Part shown: piece by piece, positions 1 through 5,678 of the stretch | How positions within the stretch are numbered: position 1 is the stretch's first letter | Layout of the letters: the number at the start of each line of letters is the position of its first letter | Assembly: GCA_023437285.1 (NCBI GenBank) | Contig: JAEZGP010000216.1 | Span: 1 to 6,577 of the forward strand | Length of the DNA stretch: 6,577 bases | Direction: 5' to 3' | DNA from: Actinomycetes bacterium | GTDB lineage: Bacteria; Actinomycetota; Actinomycetes; Mycobacteriales; Micromonosporaceae | Notes under the pieces: generated by a model | Told to the model about the DNA's origin: nothing | The model's input: only the letters and a program-made list of their open reading frames with translations | The model's database searches: none | Made by a program: the position numbers and the translations under genes

Positions 1-600
1 GGCCCGGGCCGCCCGCTCGGGCAGGGCGGGGAGCAACGCCTCCGCGGTGAGGAGGTCGGCCACGGTCGTGCTCGGTCCGCCGTCGGAGCGACCGAGGTGC
101 GCGCGGGCCAGTAGCCGCCGCACGTTCGTGTCGACCACGGGGTGGCGCTGCCGGAACGCGAAGGCGGCGACGGCCCGCGCCGTGTACGCCCCGACCCCCG
201 GCAGGGCCAGCAGCGCGTCGAGGTCATCGGGGATCTCGCCGTCGTGGCGCTCGCCGACCGCCACGGCGCAGGCGTGCAGCCGCAGGGCGCGGCGCGGGTA
301 GCCGAGGCGCCCCCAGGCGCGGATCGCCTCCCCGGACGCCTCGGCGGCGAGGTGGGCGGGCGTGGGCCAGCGGGCGAGCCAGTCGAGCCAGACGGGCGTC
401 ACCCGGGCCACGGGGGTCTGCTGGAGCATGACCTCGCTCACGAGGACGCCCCATGCCGTCGTGTCGCGCTTGCGCCAGGGCAGGTCACGGGCATTGCGGG
501 CGTACCAGTCGACGGCGAGCCCGGCGAGGCGCAGCCGGTGGTCGGCCGTGCGGGTGGGTTCTGGTCCGTCCGTCGGGACGGCGGCGGAGCGTCGCGACAT
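1..600 (-). CDS. mutY: A/G-specific adenine glycosylase MutY, N-terminal 200 residues (3' end outside window)
   Basis: Base-excision repair glycosylase that removes adenine mispaired with 8-oxoguanine. The visible 200 residues hold the HhH-GPD catalytic domain: LPWR at about 40-43, the SEVMLQQT motif at 55-62 with catalytic Glu56, a GRLGYPRRA stretch at 97-105, the helix-hairpin-helix LPGVGAYTARAVAAF at 133-147, and VVDTNVRR at 155-162 with the catalytic Asp157. The C-terminal Cys cluster for 4Fe-4S and the 8-oxoG recognition domain lie off the left edge. The ATG at 598-600 is chosen because it leaves a short basic N-terminal extension before the family core. No clear Shine-Dalgarno is seen, but AATCGT, an imperfect -10 (TAnnnT with the first T missing), sits 7 nt upstream, so a leaderless start is possible. 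The gene diverges from the ACT-domain gene with a 29-bp gap. Family assignment is firm; the exact start is less so. Confidence 0.95.
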   Translation of the reverse strand, partial: MSRRSAAVPTDGPEPTRTADHRLRLAGLAVDWYARNARDLPWRKRDTTAWGVLVSEVMLQQTPVARVTPVWLDWLARWPTPAHLAAEASGEAIRAWGRLGYPRRALRLHACAVAVGERHDGEIPDDLDALLALPGVGAYTARAVAAFAFRQRHPVVDTNVRRLLARAHLGRSDGGPSTTVADLLTAEALLPALPERAARA

Positions 601-615
601 GGTGGCGACGATTGT

Positions 616-638
616 TGCACGATGGCGTGGTGCACGAT
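616..638. repeat. Direct repeat TGCACGAT x2 in the mutY/ACT divergent region
   Basis: TGCACGAT occurs at 616-623 and again at 631-638, 15 bp apart, in the very short space between two divergent genes. The second copy includes the palindrome GTGCAC, which contains the proposed GTG start (630-632) of the ACT gene. The spacing is not a whole number of helical turns. It could be an operator or simply chance in a GC-rich region; there is no independent support for regulator binding. Confidence 0.35.
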
Positions 639-1148
639 CTCGCCATCACCGTGCTCGGCCATGACCGGCCGGGCATCATCGCCGAGACCACCGGCATCCT
701 CGCCGGCCTCGGGCTGAACCTGACCGACTCGACCATGACCCGGCTGCGCGGCCAGTTCGCGATGACCCTGGTGTGTACGGGCGACGCGGCGCCGTCGGCG
801 GTCGAGGCCGCGCTCGGCCCGCTCACCGAGGACGGCCGGCTGCTGGCGACCGTACGTCCGATCGAGCTGGACGCGGCGGCGACCGCGGCCGGGGGGCACT
901 ACGTGCTGAGCCTGCACGGGGCCGACCGGCTGGGGATCGTGGCGGCCGTCACGCGCCTGCTCGCCGACGCGGGCGCCAACATCACCGACCTGACCACGCG
1001 GCTGGCCGGCAGCCTGTACCTGGTGATCGCCGAGGTGGACCTGCCCGACGGGGTGGCCGTCGAGGAGCTGTCCGCGCGGCTGGCCGAGTTGGCGGGCGGG
1101 CTCGGCGTCGAGGCGAGCCTGCGGCCCGTTGAGGCGGACGTGCTGTGA
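630..1148 (+). CDS. Double ACT-domain protein, GcvR-like (glycine cleavage regulator family)
   Basis: Small cytosolic protein of 172 residues made of two ACT domains, which typically bind amino acids. ACT 1 spans about residues 2-80 and starts HDLAITVLGHDRPGI, with the GHDRPGI ligand-loop motif at 10-16. ACT 2 spans about 90-170 with the matching GADRLGI at 97-103. No DNA-binding or enzyme domain is attached. This layout matches the GcvR family; E. coli GcvR acts by binding GcvA and responds to glycine. Here the partner is unknown, so the regulator role is inferred. GTG at 630 is preferred because, from memory, actinobacterial relatives begin M-x-x-L-A-I-T; GTG at 627 is equally possible. The frame stays open upstream to 453, but that part overlaps mutY antisense and lacks domain sequence. 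The stop overlaps the deformylase start (GTGA), so the two are almost certainly cotranscribed and translationally coupled. Confidence 0.88.
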   Translation: MHDLAITVLGHDRPGIIAETTGILAGLGLNLTDSTMTRLRGQFAMTLVCTGDAAPSAVEAALGPLTEDGRLLATVRPIELDAAATAAGGHYVLSLHGADRLGIVAAVTRLLADAGANITDLTTRLAGSLYLVIAEVDLPDGVAVEELSARLAELAGGLGVEASLRPVEADVL

Positions 1149-1699
1149 CCGACCCGCTGTTGGCGCCGTGGGCGGCGATCGCGGCGGCGTACGAGCCGGC
1201 GACCCGCCCCGTCGTCACCGCCCCCGCCGCGGTGCTGAGCGCGGCCGGGCAGAAGGTCGATGCGACCGACCCGGAGATCGTGCGGCTGGCCGTCGACCTG
1301 ATCGCCACGATGCGGGTGTCGCCAGGCTGTGTGGGCCTGGCGGCGCCGCAGGTCGGGCTGGGTGCCCAGGTGTTCGTCGTGGACGTGACGGGCCACCCGA
1401 AGGCCCGTACGACTCATGGGTGTTTTGTGTTGTGCAACGCCGCGGTCACCGCGGCGTCGCAGTGGAAGGCGGGCCGGGAGGGCTGCATGTCGGTGCCCGA
1501 CTTCACGGGCGATGTGAAGCGGGCCGGCAAGCTAACGGTCGCCGGCCAGCTTCCCGGCACGGGCGAACCAATCGAGATCGTCACGGACGCCTTCGAGGCC
1601 CGCGCCCTCCAGCACGAGATCGACCACTGCGACGGCCTGCTCTTCCTCGACCGCGTGGCGGGCGCCCACGCCATCTATCCCCGCCAGACGTACCTGTAG
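1145..1699 (+). CDS. def: Peptide deformylase
   Basis: Metalloenzyme of 184 residues that removes the N-formyl group from initiator methionine of nascent proteins. All three deformylase motifs are present: motif 1 CVGLAAPQ at 62-69 (Gln69), motif 2 EGCMS at 112-116 with metal ligand Cys114, and motif 3 QHEIDH at 156-161 with metal ligands His157 and His161 and catalytic Glu158. Length is normal for the family. The usual first Gly of motif 1 is Cys62 here. About 45 N-terminal residues precede the core. The GTG at 1145 overlaps the ACT stop by 4 nt and needs no separate ribosome site. Codons around residues 90-97 (1412-1435) are unusually AT-rich for this genome. No fmt gene lies nearby, so this may be an additional deformylase rather than the only one; that cannot be judged from this window. 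Confidence 0.95.
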   Translation: MTDPLLAPWAAIAAAYEPATRPVVTAPAAVLSAAGQKVDATDPEIVRLAVDLIATMRVSPGCVGLAAPQVGLGAQVFVVDVTGHPKARTTHGCFVLCNAAVTAASQWKAGREGCMSVPDFTGDVKRAGKLTVAGQLPGTGEPIEIVTDAFEARALQHEIDHCDGLLFLDRVAGAHAIYPRQTYL

Positions 1700-1740
1700 C
1701 CCACCACAGCGAGTAACGAACGCGAAGAGTGACGGACCCC

Positions 1741-1900
1741 GCCCCCCACCCAACACCACCTCCGACCCTTTGCTCTGCTTACTCAGAGGAAGCGGTCACT
1801 GACCTGCGTCGTTAGAAACCAGGCCTCCATCGCCGTTATCACTGTGCGTGCTGCTTACTCCAGGTAAGCAGAGCAAAGGGCGGCGGGTGGTGGGTGGGGG
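1741..1900. repeat. Long interrupted inverted repeat in the def downstream region
   Basis: The core arms CCCTTTGCTCTGCTTAC (1766-1782) and its exact reverse complement (1864-1880) are 17 bp with no mismatch. Outside the core the arms stay complementary with bulges: a C/A-rich stretch 1742-1764 against a G-rich stretch 1881-1900, followed by TTT at 1901-1903. The 81-bp interior includes the palindrome GGTCAcTGACC (1794-1804) and a second copy of CTGCTTACTC (1775-1784 and 1851-1860). It lies 42 bp after the def stop, so it could act as that operon's terminator, bidirectionally. It also resembles a small non-coding repeat element. No transposase and no flanking target duplication were found at the outer ends. 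Confidence 0.8.
1851..1871 (+). other. Local hairpin competing with the long inverted repeat
   Basis: CTGCTTAC (1851-1858), loop TCCAG (1859-1863), GTAAGCAG (1864-1871): a perfect 8-bp stem. Its 3' side is the same sequence that pairs over 17 bp with the distant left arm at 1766-1782, so the two pairings exclude each other in RNA. The left arm can form its own small hairpin, CTCTG (1773-1777) with CAGAG (1784-1788). Folding energies were not computed. Confidence 0.55.
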
Positions 1901-1934
1901 TTTCGAGAGGGATCACGCTTAGTAACCGGATCGG

Positions 1935-1940
1935 CGGGAG
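1935..1940 (+). promoter_or_regulatory. Shine-Dalgarno GGGAGG that decides the start of the small ORF
   Basis: GGGAGG at 1935-1940 is 6 nt ahead of GTG 1947, a normal spacing. An in-frame GTG at 1941 abuts the motif directly, which argues for the second GTG as the start. Confidence 0.45.
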
Positions 1941-1946
1941 GTGGGC

Positions 1947-2225
1947 GTGGTTTGCCGTGGAGTGTTGGGAGCGGGGGAGCATCGCGGCGGTGGGTCTGGT
2001 CAGGATGCTCACCGCCTCGCAGCCGAGGTCGCGGCTGGCGGGATCAGCGCCAGGGACGCAGTGAGCCGGTTTCCGGACGTGGCTGTGCGTCCGCGAGCCG
2101 TGTCGCGGTTCCTGGCCGTGGTGCTTGACGGTTTGGCCACTGTGGAGGCTGGTGCACCGCTTGGGCCGCCCGCGAACCGGGGGAACTGGATGCGTGGTGG
2201 CAGCGGCGCTGGTCGGGGGAGCTGA
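1947..2225 (+). CDS. Small hypothetical protein, 92 residues, unrecognised
   Basis: I do not recognise this protein. The first 20 or so residues are Gly/Cys-rich and uninformative. Residues about 18-56 look like two helices, HRLAAEVAAGGISARDAVSRF and PRAVSRFLAVVLDGLATVE, followed by a Gly/Pro/Asn-rich tail ending in GNWMRGG. No signal peptide, membrane segment or cysteine motif is seen. In favour of a real gene: a GGGAGG ribosome site, an alternating charged/hydrophobic helix pattern, and a strong hairpin at its stop codon. Against: third-position GC is visibly lower than in the neighbours, the ends are low-complexity, and both strands stay open over much of the region. It could be a recently acquired or decaying gene. 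A later start is possible. Confidence 0.42.
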   Translation: MVCRGVLGAGEHRGGGSGQDAHRLAAEVAAGGISARDAVSRFPDVAVRPRAVSRFLAVVLDGLATVEAGAPLGPPANRGNWMRGGSGAGRGS

Positions 2226-2245
2226 TGCGGCGCAACGCAATCAGC
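2221..2245 (+). terminator. Hairpin at the stop codon of the small ORF
   Basis: GCTGATGCG (2221-2229) pairs with CGC (2236-2238) and ATCAGC (2240-2245), with a single bulged A at 2239 and loop GCGCAA: a 9-bp stem. The TGA stop (2223-2225) lies in the left arm. No U tract follows, so intrinsic termination would be weak; actinomycete terminators often lack one. Confidence 0.4.
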
Positions 2246-2263
2246 GGCGCGTCGCGTCGCGCG

Positions 2264-2280
2264 GCGGGCGGCCGGCCCGC
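2264..2280. other. GC-only hairpin just upstream of the 2282 -10 box
   Basis: GCGGGC (2264-2269), loop GGCCG, GCCCGC (2275-2280). A 6-bp stem that ends 1 bp before the TAGGGT element. It occupies the spacer/-35 side of that promoter, so it could be an operator, part of a terminator for upstream transcripts, or chance at this base composition. Confidence 0.3.
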
Positions 2281-2281
2281 A

Positions 2282-2287
2282 TAGGGT
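2282..2287 (+). promoter_or_regulatory. -10 element TAGGGT, probable near-leaderless promoter
   Basis: TAGGGT fits the actinobacterial TAnnnT -10. A start 6-7 nt downstream would place +1 at about 2294, only about 3 nt before the ATG at 2297. The same stretch, AGGGTGG (2283-2289), could instead serve as a Shine-Dalgarno at 7-nt spacing if transcription starts further upstream. No -35 is recognisable. Confidence 0.45.
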
Positions 2288-2296
2288 GGTCCCATC

Positions 2297-3022
2297 ATGC
2301 GACTCACCGTCGGCCCGCTGCCGGCCGCCGTCTACTGGCGCCGCCGGGCCGTTGTGCTGAGCGCCATCGTCCTGGTCTTCCTGGTGATCTTCTACTCCTG
2401 CTCCGGCCCCGGGGGACAGCCCACACGTGGGGCCGCGACCACGGCACCGCCCGCCGAGACCGGCGAGCCGACGCCGACCGAGCCGATCCTGGTGCCCACC
2501 ATCGAGGCGTCCCCGCCCGCCGACGACACGCCCAGCACGCCGGCCTTCACCCTCCCCACGAGCGATGGCGGCGGTGGAGGCGGCGACGGTGGTGGCGGCG
2601 GGCCCACCGAGGCCGCGCAGGGCGGCGCCTGCACCGACACCGAGATGGTGGTGACCGCGAAGCCGGCCAGCGGCAAGGTCGCGCGCGAAGCCACCGTCGA
2701 CTTCACCATCACGTTCCGCAACGCGAGCAAGCGCTCCTGCACCCGCGACATCGGCGCCGACGCGCAGGAGCTGCGGCTCATGGACGGGCAGAAGGTGATC
2801 TGGTCGTCCGACGACTGCAACCCACGGTCGGGTTCGGCCGTGCGTCGGTTCGCCCCCGAGGACGCGGTGTCGTTCACCCTCACCTGGGATGGCAAGCGCA
2901 GCCGCGAAGGAACCGGCAAAAAGGTCTGCACTGGCGCAAACGCCCCGGACATCGGCGCCTATCAGCTCGTCGGCCGGCTCGGCACGGCGTACAGCAGCCC
3001 GACGGCGCTGCGGCTGACCTGA
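2297..3022 (+). CDS. Membrane-anchored extracellular protein with BsuPI-like domain
   Basis: Protein of 241 residues. A short basic N terminus (WRRR at 14-17) precedes one hydrophobic segment, about 18-33, that anchors it with the rest outside the cell. Residues 38-108 are a Pro/Thr/Glu-rich linker ending in a poly-Gly run (91-102). The C-terminal domain, about 110-241, is predicted beta-rich with four cysteines (112, 148, 174, 211) suited to two disulfides. It resembles the BsuPI-type beta-sandwich: a vWS-like strand at 167-171, FTLTWDG at 193-199, and GAYQLVGRLG near the end. Function is unknown. FYSC at 32-35 is a poor lipobox, so a lipoprotein is less likely. It converges on disA with only 7 bp between stops; from memory, Rv3587c holds the same position in M. 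tuberculosis. Confidence 0.85.
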   Translation: MRLTVGPLPAAVYWRRRAVVLSAIVLVFLVIFYSCSGPGGQPTRGAATTAPPAETGEPTPTEPILVPTIEASPPADDTPSTPAFTLPTSDGGGGGGDGGGGGPTEAAQGGACTDTEMVVTAKPASGKVAREATVDFTITFRNASKRSCTRDIGADAQELRLMDGQKVIWSSDDCNPRSGSAVRRFAPEDAVSFTLTWDGKRSREGTGKKVCTGANAPDIGAYQLVGRLGTAYSSPTALRLT

Positions 3023-3029
3023 GCGGCCG

Positions 3030-4106
3030 CTAGACGTACCGCTCGAGGATCGAGGCCTCGGCCAGCCGCGACAGGCCCTCCCGTACGCCGCGGGCACGCG
3101 CGTCGCCGACGCCCTCGACCGCCTGAAGGTCCTCCACCGTGGCTCCCAGCAGGCGTTGCAGGCTGCCGAAGTGCTCCACGAGCCGGTCCACGACCGTGCC
3201 CGGCAGGCGCGGCACCTTCGCCAGCAGTCGGAAGCCGCGCGGCGACACCGCGCCGTCCAGCGCCTCCGCCGTGCCGGGGTAGCCCAGGGCCTTCGCCACC
3301 AGGGTCAGGTCGATGAGGTCGTTGGCGGACAGCCGGTCCAGCTCCTCCAGGGCCTCCTCGATCGAGCGCACCCGCCGCCCGGGCGGCAGGTAGTCGCGGA
3401 TCACCAGCGTCCGGTCGGCGTCGACCCCGGCCATCAGCTCGTCGAGCTGCAGGGCCAGCAGTCGGCCGTCCGTACCGAGCTCTACGACGTACCCCTCGAT
3501 CTCGTCGGCGATGCGCCGCACCATCTCGAGGCGCTGGACCACCGCGATCGCGTCGCGGGCGGTGACCAGGTCTTCGATCTCCAGAGCGGACAGGGTGCCG
3601 CTGACCTCGTCGAGACGCAGCTTGTATCGCTCCAGCGTGGCCAGCGCCTGGTTCGCGCGCGACAGTATGGCCGCCGAGTCGTCAAGCACGTGGCGCTGGC
3701 CCTTGACGTACAGGCTGATGATGCGCATCGACTGGCTGACCGAGATGACCGGGAAGCCGGTCTGGCGGGCCACCCGCTCGGCGGTGCGGTGCCGGGTGCC
3801 CGACTCCTCCGTCGGGATGGCCGGGTCGGGCATCAGGTGCACCGCGCCGCGCACGATCCGGGTGCCGTCGCTGGAGAGCACCACCGCGCCGTCCATCTTG
3901 CACAGCTCGCGCAGGCGGGTCGAGGAGAACTCGACGTCGAGCGGGAAGCCGCCCGTGCAGAGGGTCTCGACCGTACGGTCGTAGCCGAGCACGATCAGGG
4001 CGCCCGTGCGTCCCCGCAAGATCCGTTCCAGTCCGTCGCGTAGCCCGGTGCCCGGCGCCATCAGCGCCAGGGTGGTGCGTAACGGGTCGTCACGGTCGAT
4101 GGGCAC
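3030..4106 (-). CDS. disA: DNA integrity scanning diadenylate cyclase DisA
   Basis: Makes the second messenger c-di-AMP from two ATP as an octamer and binds branched DNA, which lowers its activity. The 358 residues contain the DAC domain (about 10-150) with catalytic MDGAVVLS (DGA 72-74) and GTRHRTAER (RHR 105-107), a helical spine, and a C-terminal helix-hairpin-helix DNA-binding region around [15 protein letters not shown] (331-345, GVG 332-334). The length from GTG 4106, [25 protein letters not shown], matches from memory the M. tuberculosis protein (358 residues). A -10 TACACT ends 7 nt before this GTG, which fits a leaderless transcript. An in-frame GTG at 4208 would add 34 residues and overlap the radA stop as GTGA; the added residues show no family similarity, so this start is less likely. 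It sits downstream of radA on the same strand. Confidence 0.97.
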   Translation of the reverse strand: MPIDRDDPLRTTLALMAPGTGLRDGLERILRGRTGALIVLGYDRTVETLCTGGFPLDVEFSSTRLRELCKMDGAVVLSSDGTRIVRGAVHLMPDPAIPTEESGTRHRTAERVARQTGFPVISVSQSMRIISLYVKGQRHVLDDSAAILSRANQALATLERYKLRLDEVSGTLSALEIEDLVTARDAIAVVQRLEMVRRIADEIEGYVVELGTDGRLLALQLDELMAGVDADRTLVIRDYLPPGRRVRSIEEALEELDRLSANDLIDLTLVAKALGYPGTAEALDGAVSPRGFRLLAKVPRLPGTVVDRLVEHFGSLQRLLGATVEDLQAVEGVGDARARGVREGLSRLAEASILERYV

Positions 4107-4113
4107 GCCGCAC

Positions 4114-4119
4114 AGTGTA
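4114..4119 (-). promoter_or_regulatory. -10 TACACT, leaderless promoter of disA
   Basis: On the minus strand TACACT is followed by 7 nt (GTGCGGC) and then the GTG start, so +1 would fall at or next to the start codon. There is no Shine-Dalgarno ahead of this GTG. The location inside the 98-bp radA-disA gap gives disA a transcript independent of radA. The -35 region has no recognisable hexamer. Confidence 0.6.
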
Positions 4120-4133
4120 CGTAGCTGACTACG
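4120..4133. promoter_or_regulatory. Inverted repeat CGTAG-CTGA-CTACG abutting the disA -10
   Basis: A perfect 5-bp dyad with a 4-bp centre lies directly upstream of TACACT, inside the -10/-35 spacer. This is a classic repressor position, but the arms are short and no known regulator box is matched. Confidence 0.35.
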
Positions 4134-4204
4134 CTGCCGGTTGGTCGGTCTGGCCTCGTGTTGCGTACCTGTCACAACGCCGGGGCCGACCCGGCGGTCC
4201 GCGG

Positions 4205-5641
4205 TCACGGCTCCTCGGCGAGCGCCCGGGTGGCCGTGTGCAGCGCCATCCGCACGTCGCGCACCTCAAGGACCGTCATGCCACCCGGAACTTCGCCGGT
4301 CGCGGCCGGGCCGCAGCCGGGCGGCACCAGCGCGGTACGGAAGCCCAGCCGGGCCGCCTCCGCCAGCCGGCGCGGCACAGCACCCACCCGGCGGATCTCG
4401 CCGGTCAGCCCCACCTCGCCGATCGCCACCATGTCGCTGGCCAGCGGCAACTCGTGCGCGGCCGACGCGACGGCCAGCGCCACGCCCAGGTCGGCGGCTG
4501 GCTCGGTGACCCGGATGCCGCCCACGGTCGCCGCGAAGACCTCCCGGTCGTGCAGGTGCAGTCGGGAGCGCCGCTCCAGCACGGCGAGCACCATGGCCAG
4601 GCGGGCACTGTCCAGGCCGCTGACCGTGCGGCGCGGTGAGCCGGCCACCGTGGCGCCGATGAGCGCCTGCACCTCGGTGACCAGCGCTCGCCGCCCCTCC
4701 ATCGCAACCGTGATGCCCGTGCCGGGCACCGCCTCGCTGTGGCGGGTGAGGAACAGCCCCGACGGGTCGGGCAGGCTCGAGATGCCCCCCTCGTGCATCT
4801 CGAAGCAGCCCACCTCGTCGGCGGCCCCGAAGCGGTTCTTCAGCCCGCGCACCAGCCGCAGCGAGGAGTGTTTGTCGCCCTCGAACTGCAGGACGACGTC
4901 GACCAGGTGCTCCAGGACCCGGGGCCCGGCCACGTGGCCGTCCTTGGTGACGTGGCCGACGAGCACCATGGCGATGCCGCGCTCCTTGGCCACCGAGACC
5001 AGCGCGGCGGTGACCGCGCGGACCTGGGTGACGCCGCCGGTCACCCCGTCGGTGCCCGGCGCCGAGAACGTCTGGACCGAGTCGACCACCACCAGGCCAG
5101 GCTTGACGTCGTCGATATGGCCGACCAGCGCCGACAGGTCGTTCTCCGCGGCGAGGAACAGGCGTTCGTGCAGGGCGCCGATGCGTTCGGCGCGCAGCCG
5201 CACCTGGCTGGTCGACTCCTCGCCGCTGACGACGAGGGCCGGGCCGGCGTCGCCGCGGCCGGCGGCCCATTGCTGCGCCACGTCGAGCAGCAGCGTCGAC
5301 TTGCCCACCCCCGGCTCGCCGGCGAGCAGCACCACGGCGCCGGGCACCAGGCCGCCGCCCAGCACCCGGTCGAGTTCAGGGACGTTGGTCGGCCGGGCCC
5401 GGGCCGGCTCCACGCTGATCGTGGCGATCGGCTGGGCCGGCTGCGCAGGTCGCCGCGCCGTGACCGCACGGGCGCCGACCATCGGCGCGGCGGCGGTCTC
5501 GACGACCGACCCCCATTCGCCGCAGTCGGGGCAGCGTCCCACCCACTTGGCGGGCCGGTGCCCGCAGACCTCGCACTGGTAGGTCGCCTTCGGCGCCTTG
5601 GCGGCGCGCGCGGCGGGCAACCGGTTCGGCTCGCTCGTCAC
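4205..5641 (-). CDS. radA: DNA repair protein RadA (Sms), branch-migration ATPase
   Basis: RecA-related ATPase that promotes branch migration during recombinational repair. The 478 residues contain a C4 zinc finger (Cys23, Cys26, Cys37, Cys40; CEVCG and CPDCG), the RecA-like ATPase core with Walker [10 protein letters not shown] at 108-116 and Walker [10 protein letters not shown] at 183-191, the RadA-specific KNRFG at 268-272, and a C-terminal Lon-like domain from about 320 to 470. All expected parts are intact. The GTG at 5641 places the zinc finger at the usual distance from the N terminus, and a TAGCGT -10 ends 7 nt before it. It lies 37 bp after lpqE and 98 bp before disA. In mycobacteria RadA has been reported to bind DisA and reduce c-di-AMP synthesis, so their adjacency is probably functional. 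Confidence 0.97.
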   Translation of the reverse strand: MTSEPNRLPAARAAKAPKATYQCEVCGHRPAKWVGRCPDCGEWGSVVETAAAPMVGARAVTARRPAQPAQPIATISVEPARARPTNVPELDRVLGGGLVPGAVVLLAGEPGVGKSTLLLDVAQQWAAGRGDAGPALVVSGEESTSQVRLRAERIGALHERLFLAAENDLSALVGHIDDVKPGLVVVDSVQTFSAPGTDGVTGGVTQVRAVTAALVSVAKERGIAMVLVGHVTKDGHVAGPRVLEHLVDVVLQFEGDKHSSLRLVRGLKNRFGAADEVGCFEMHEGGISSLPDPSGLFLTRHSEAVPGTGITVAMEGRRALVTEVQALIGATVAGSPRRTVSGLDSARLAMVLAVLERRSRLHLHDREVFAATVGGIRVTEPAADLGVALAVASAAHELPLASDMVAIGEVGLTGEIRRVGAVPRRLAEAARLGFRTALVPPGCGPAATGEVPGGMTVLEVRDVRMALHTATRALAEEP

Positions 5642-5648
5642 CCGCGCG

Positions 5649-5654
5649 ACGCTA
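5649..5654 (-). promoter_or_regulatory. -10 TAGCGT, leaderless promoter of radA
   Basis: On the minus strand TAGCGT is followed by CGCGCGG (7 nt) and the GTG start, the same geometry as at disA. No Shine-Dalgarno at standard spacing is present. The element lies in the 37-bp lpqE-radA gap, so its -35 region would lie at the end of lpqE. Confidence 0.5.
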
Positions 5655-5678
5655 CCCCCGAGGTCCGACAGGCGGGCC

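Noticed and set aside
1700..1946. c-di-AMP (ydaO-type) riboswitch or other known RNA element near the DisA locus
   Set aside because: None of the conserved riboswitch core motifs I know could be recognised, and the region does not precede a typical target gene.
1839..2240. 133-residue minus-strand open frame spanning the inverted repeat
   Set aside because: It runs through the repeat arm, is rich in His, Pro, Thr and Ser, and has no ribosome site or domain; the plus-strand frame at 1947 is more protein-like.
2570..2610. GGCGGT-type simple repeat in the 2297 gene as a structural DNA element
   Set aside because: It is explained as the codons of the poly-Gly linker.
3023..3030. GCGGCCGC palindrome between the convergent stops as a terminator
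   Set aside because: An 8-bp palindrome with no room for a loop cannot form a useful hairpin; such sites are common at this base composition.
2009..3097. 362-residue minus-strand open frame and the 302-residue plus-strand frame at 2125-3033
   Set aside because: Both are low-complexity Arg/Gly/Ala translations that cross real gene boundaries; the BsuPI-like protein frame has a proper anchor and cysteine pattern.
3156..4043. 295-residue plus-strand open frame opposite disA
   Set aside because: It mirrors disA codons; the opposite frame has complete DisA motifs, while this one is a compositional shadow rich in Arg, Gln, His and Val.
4158..5582. 474-residue plus-strand open frame opposite radA, and a 338-residue one at 4739-5755
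   Set aside because: Ser/Arg/Thr/Pro-rich or Gly/Arg/His-rich shadow translations of radA, with no domain pattern; RadA is intact on the minus strand.
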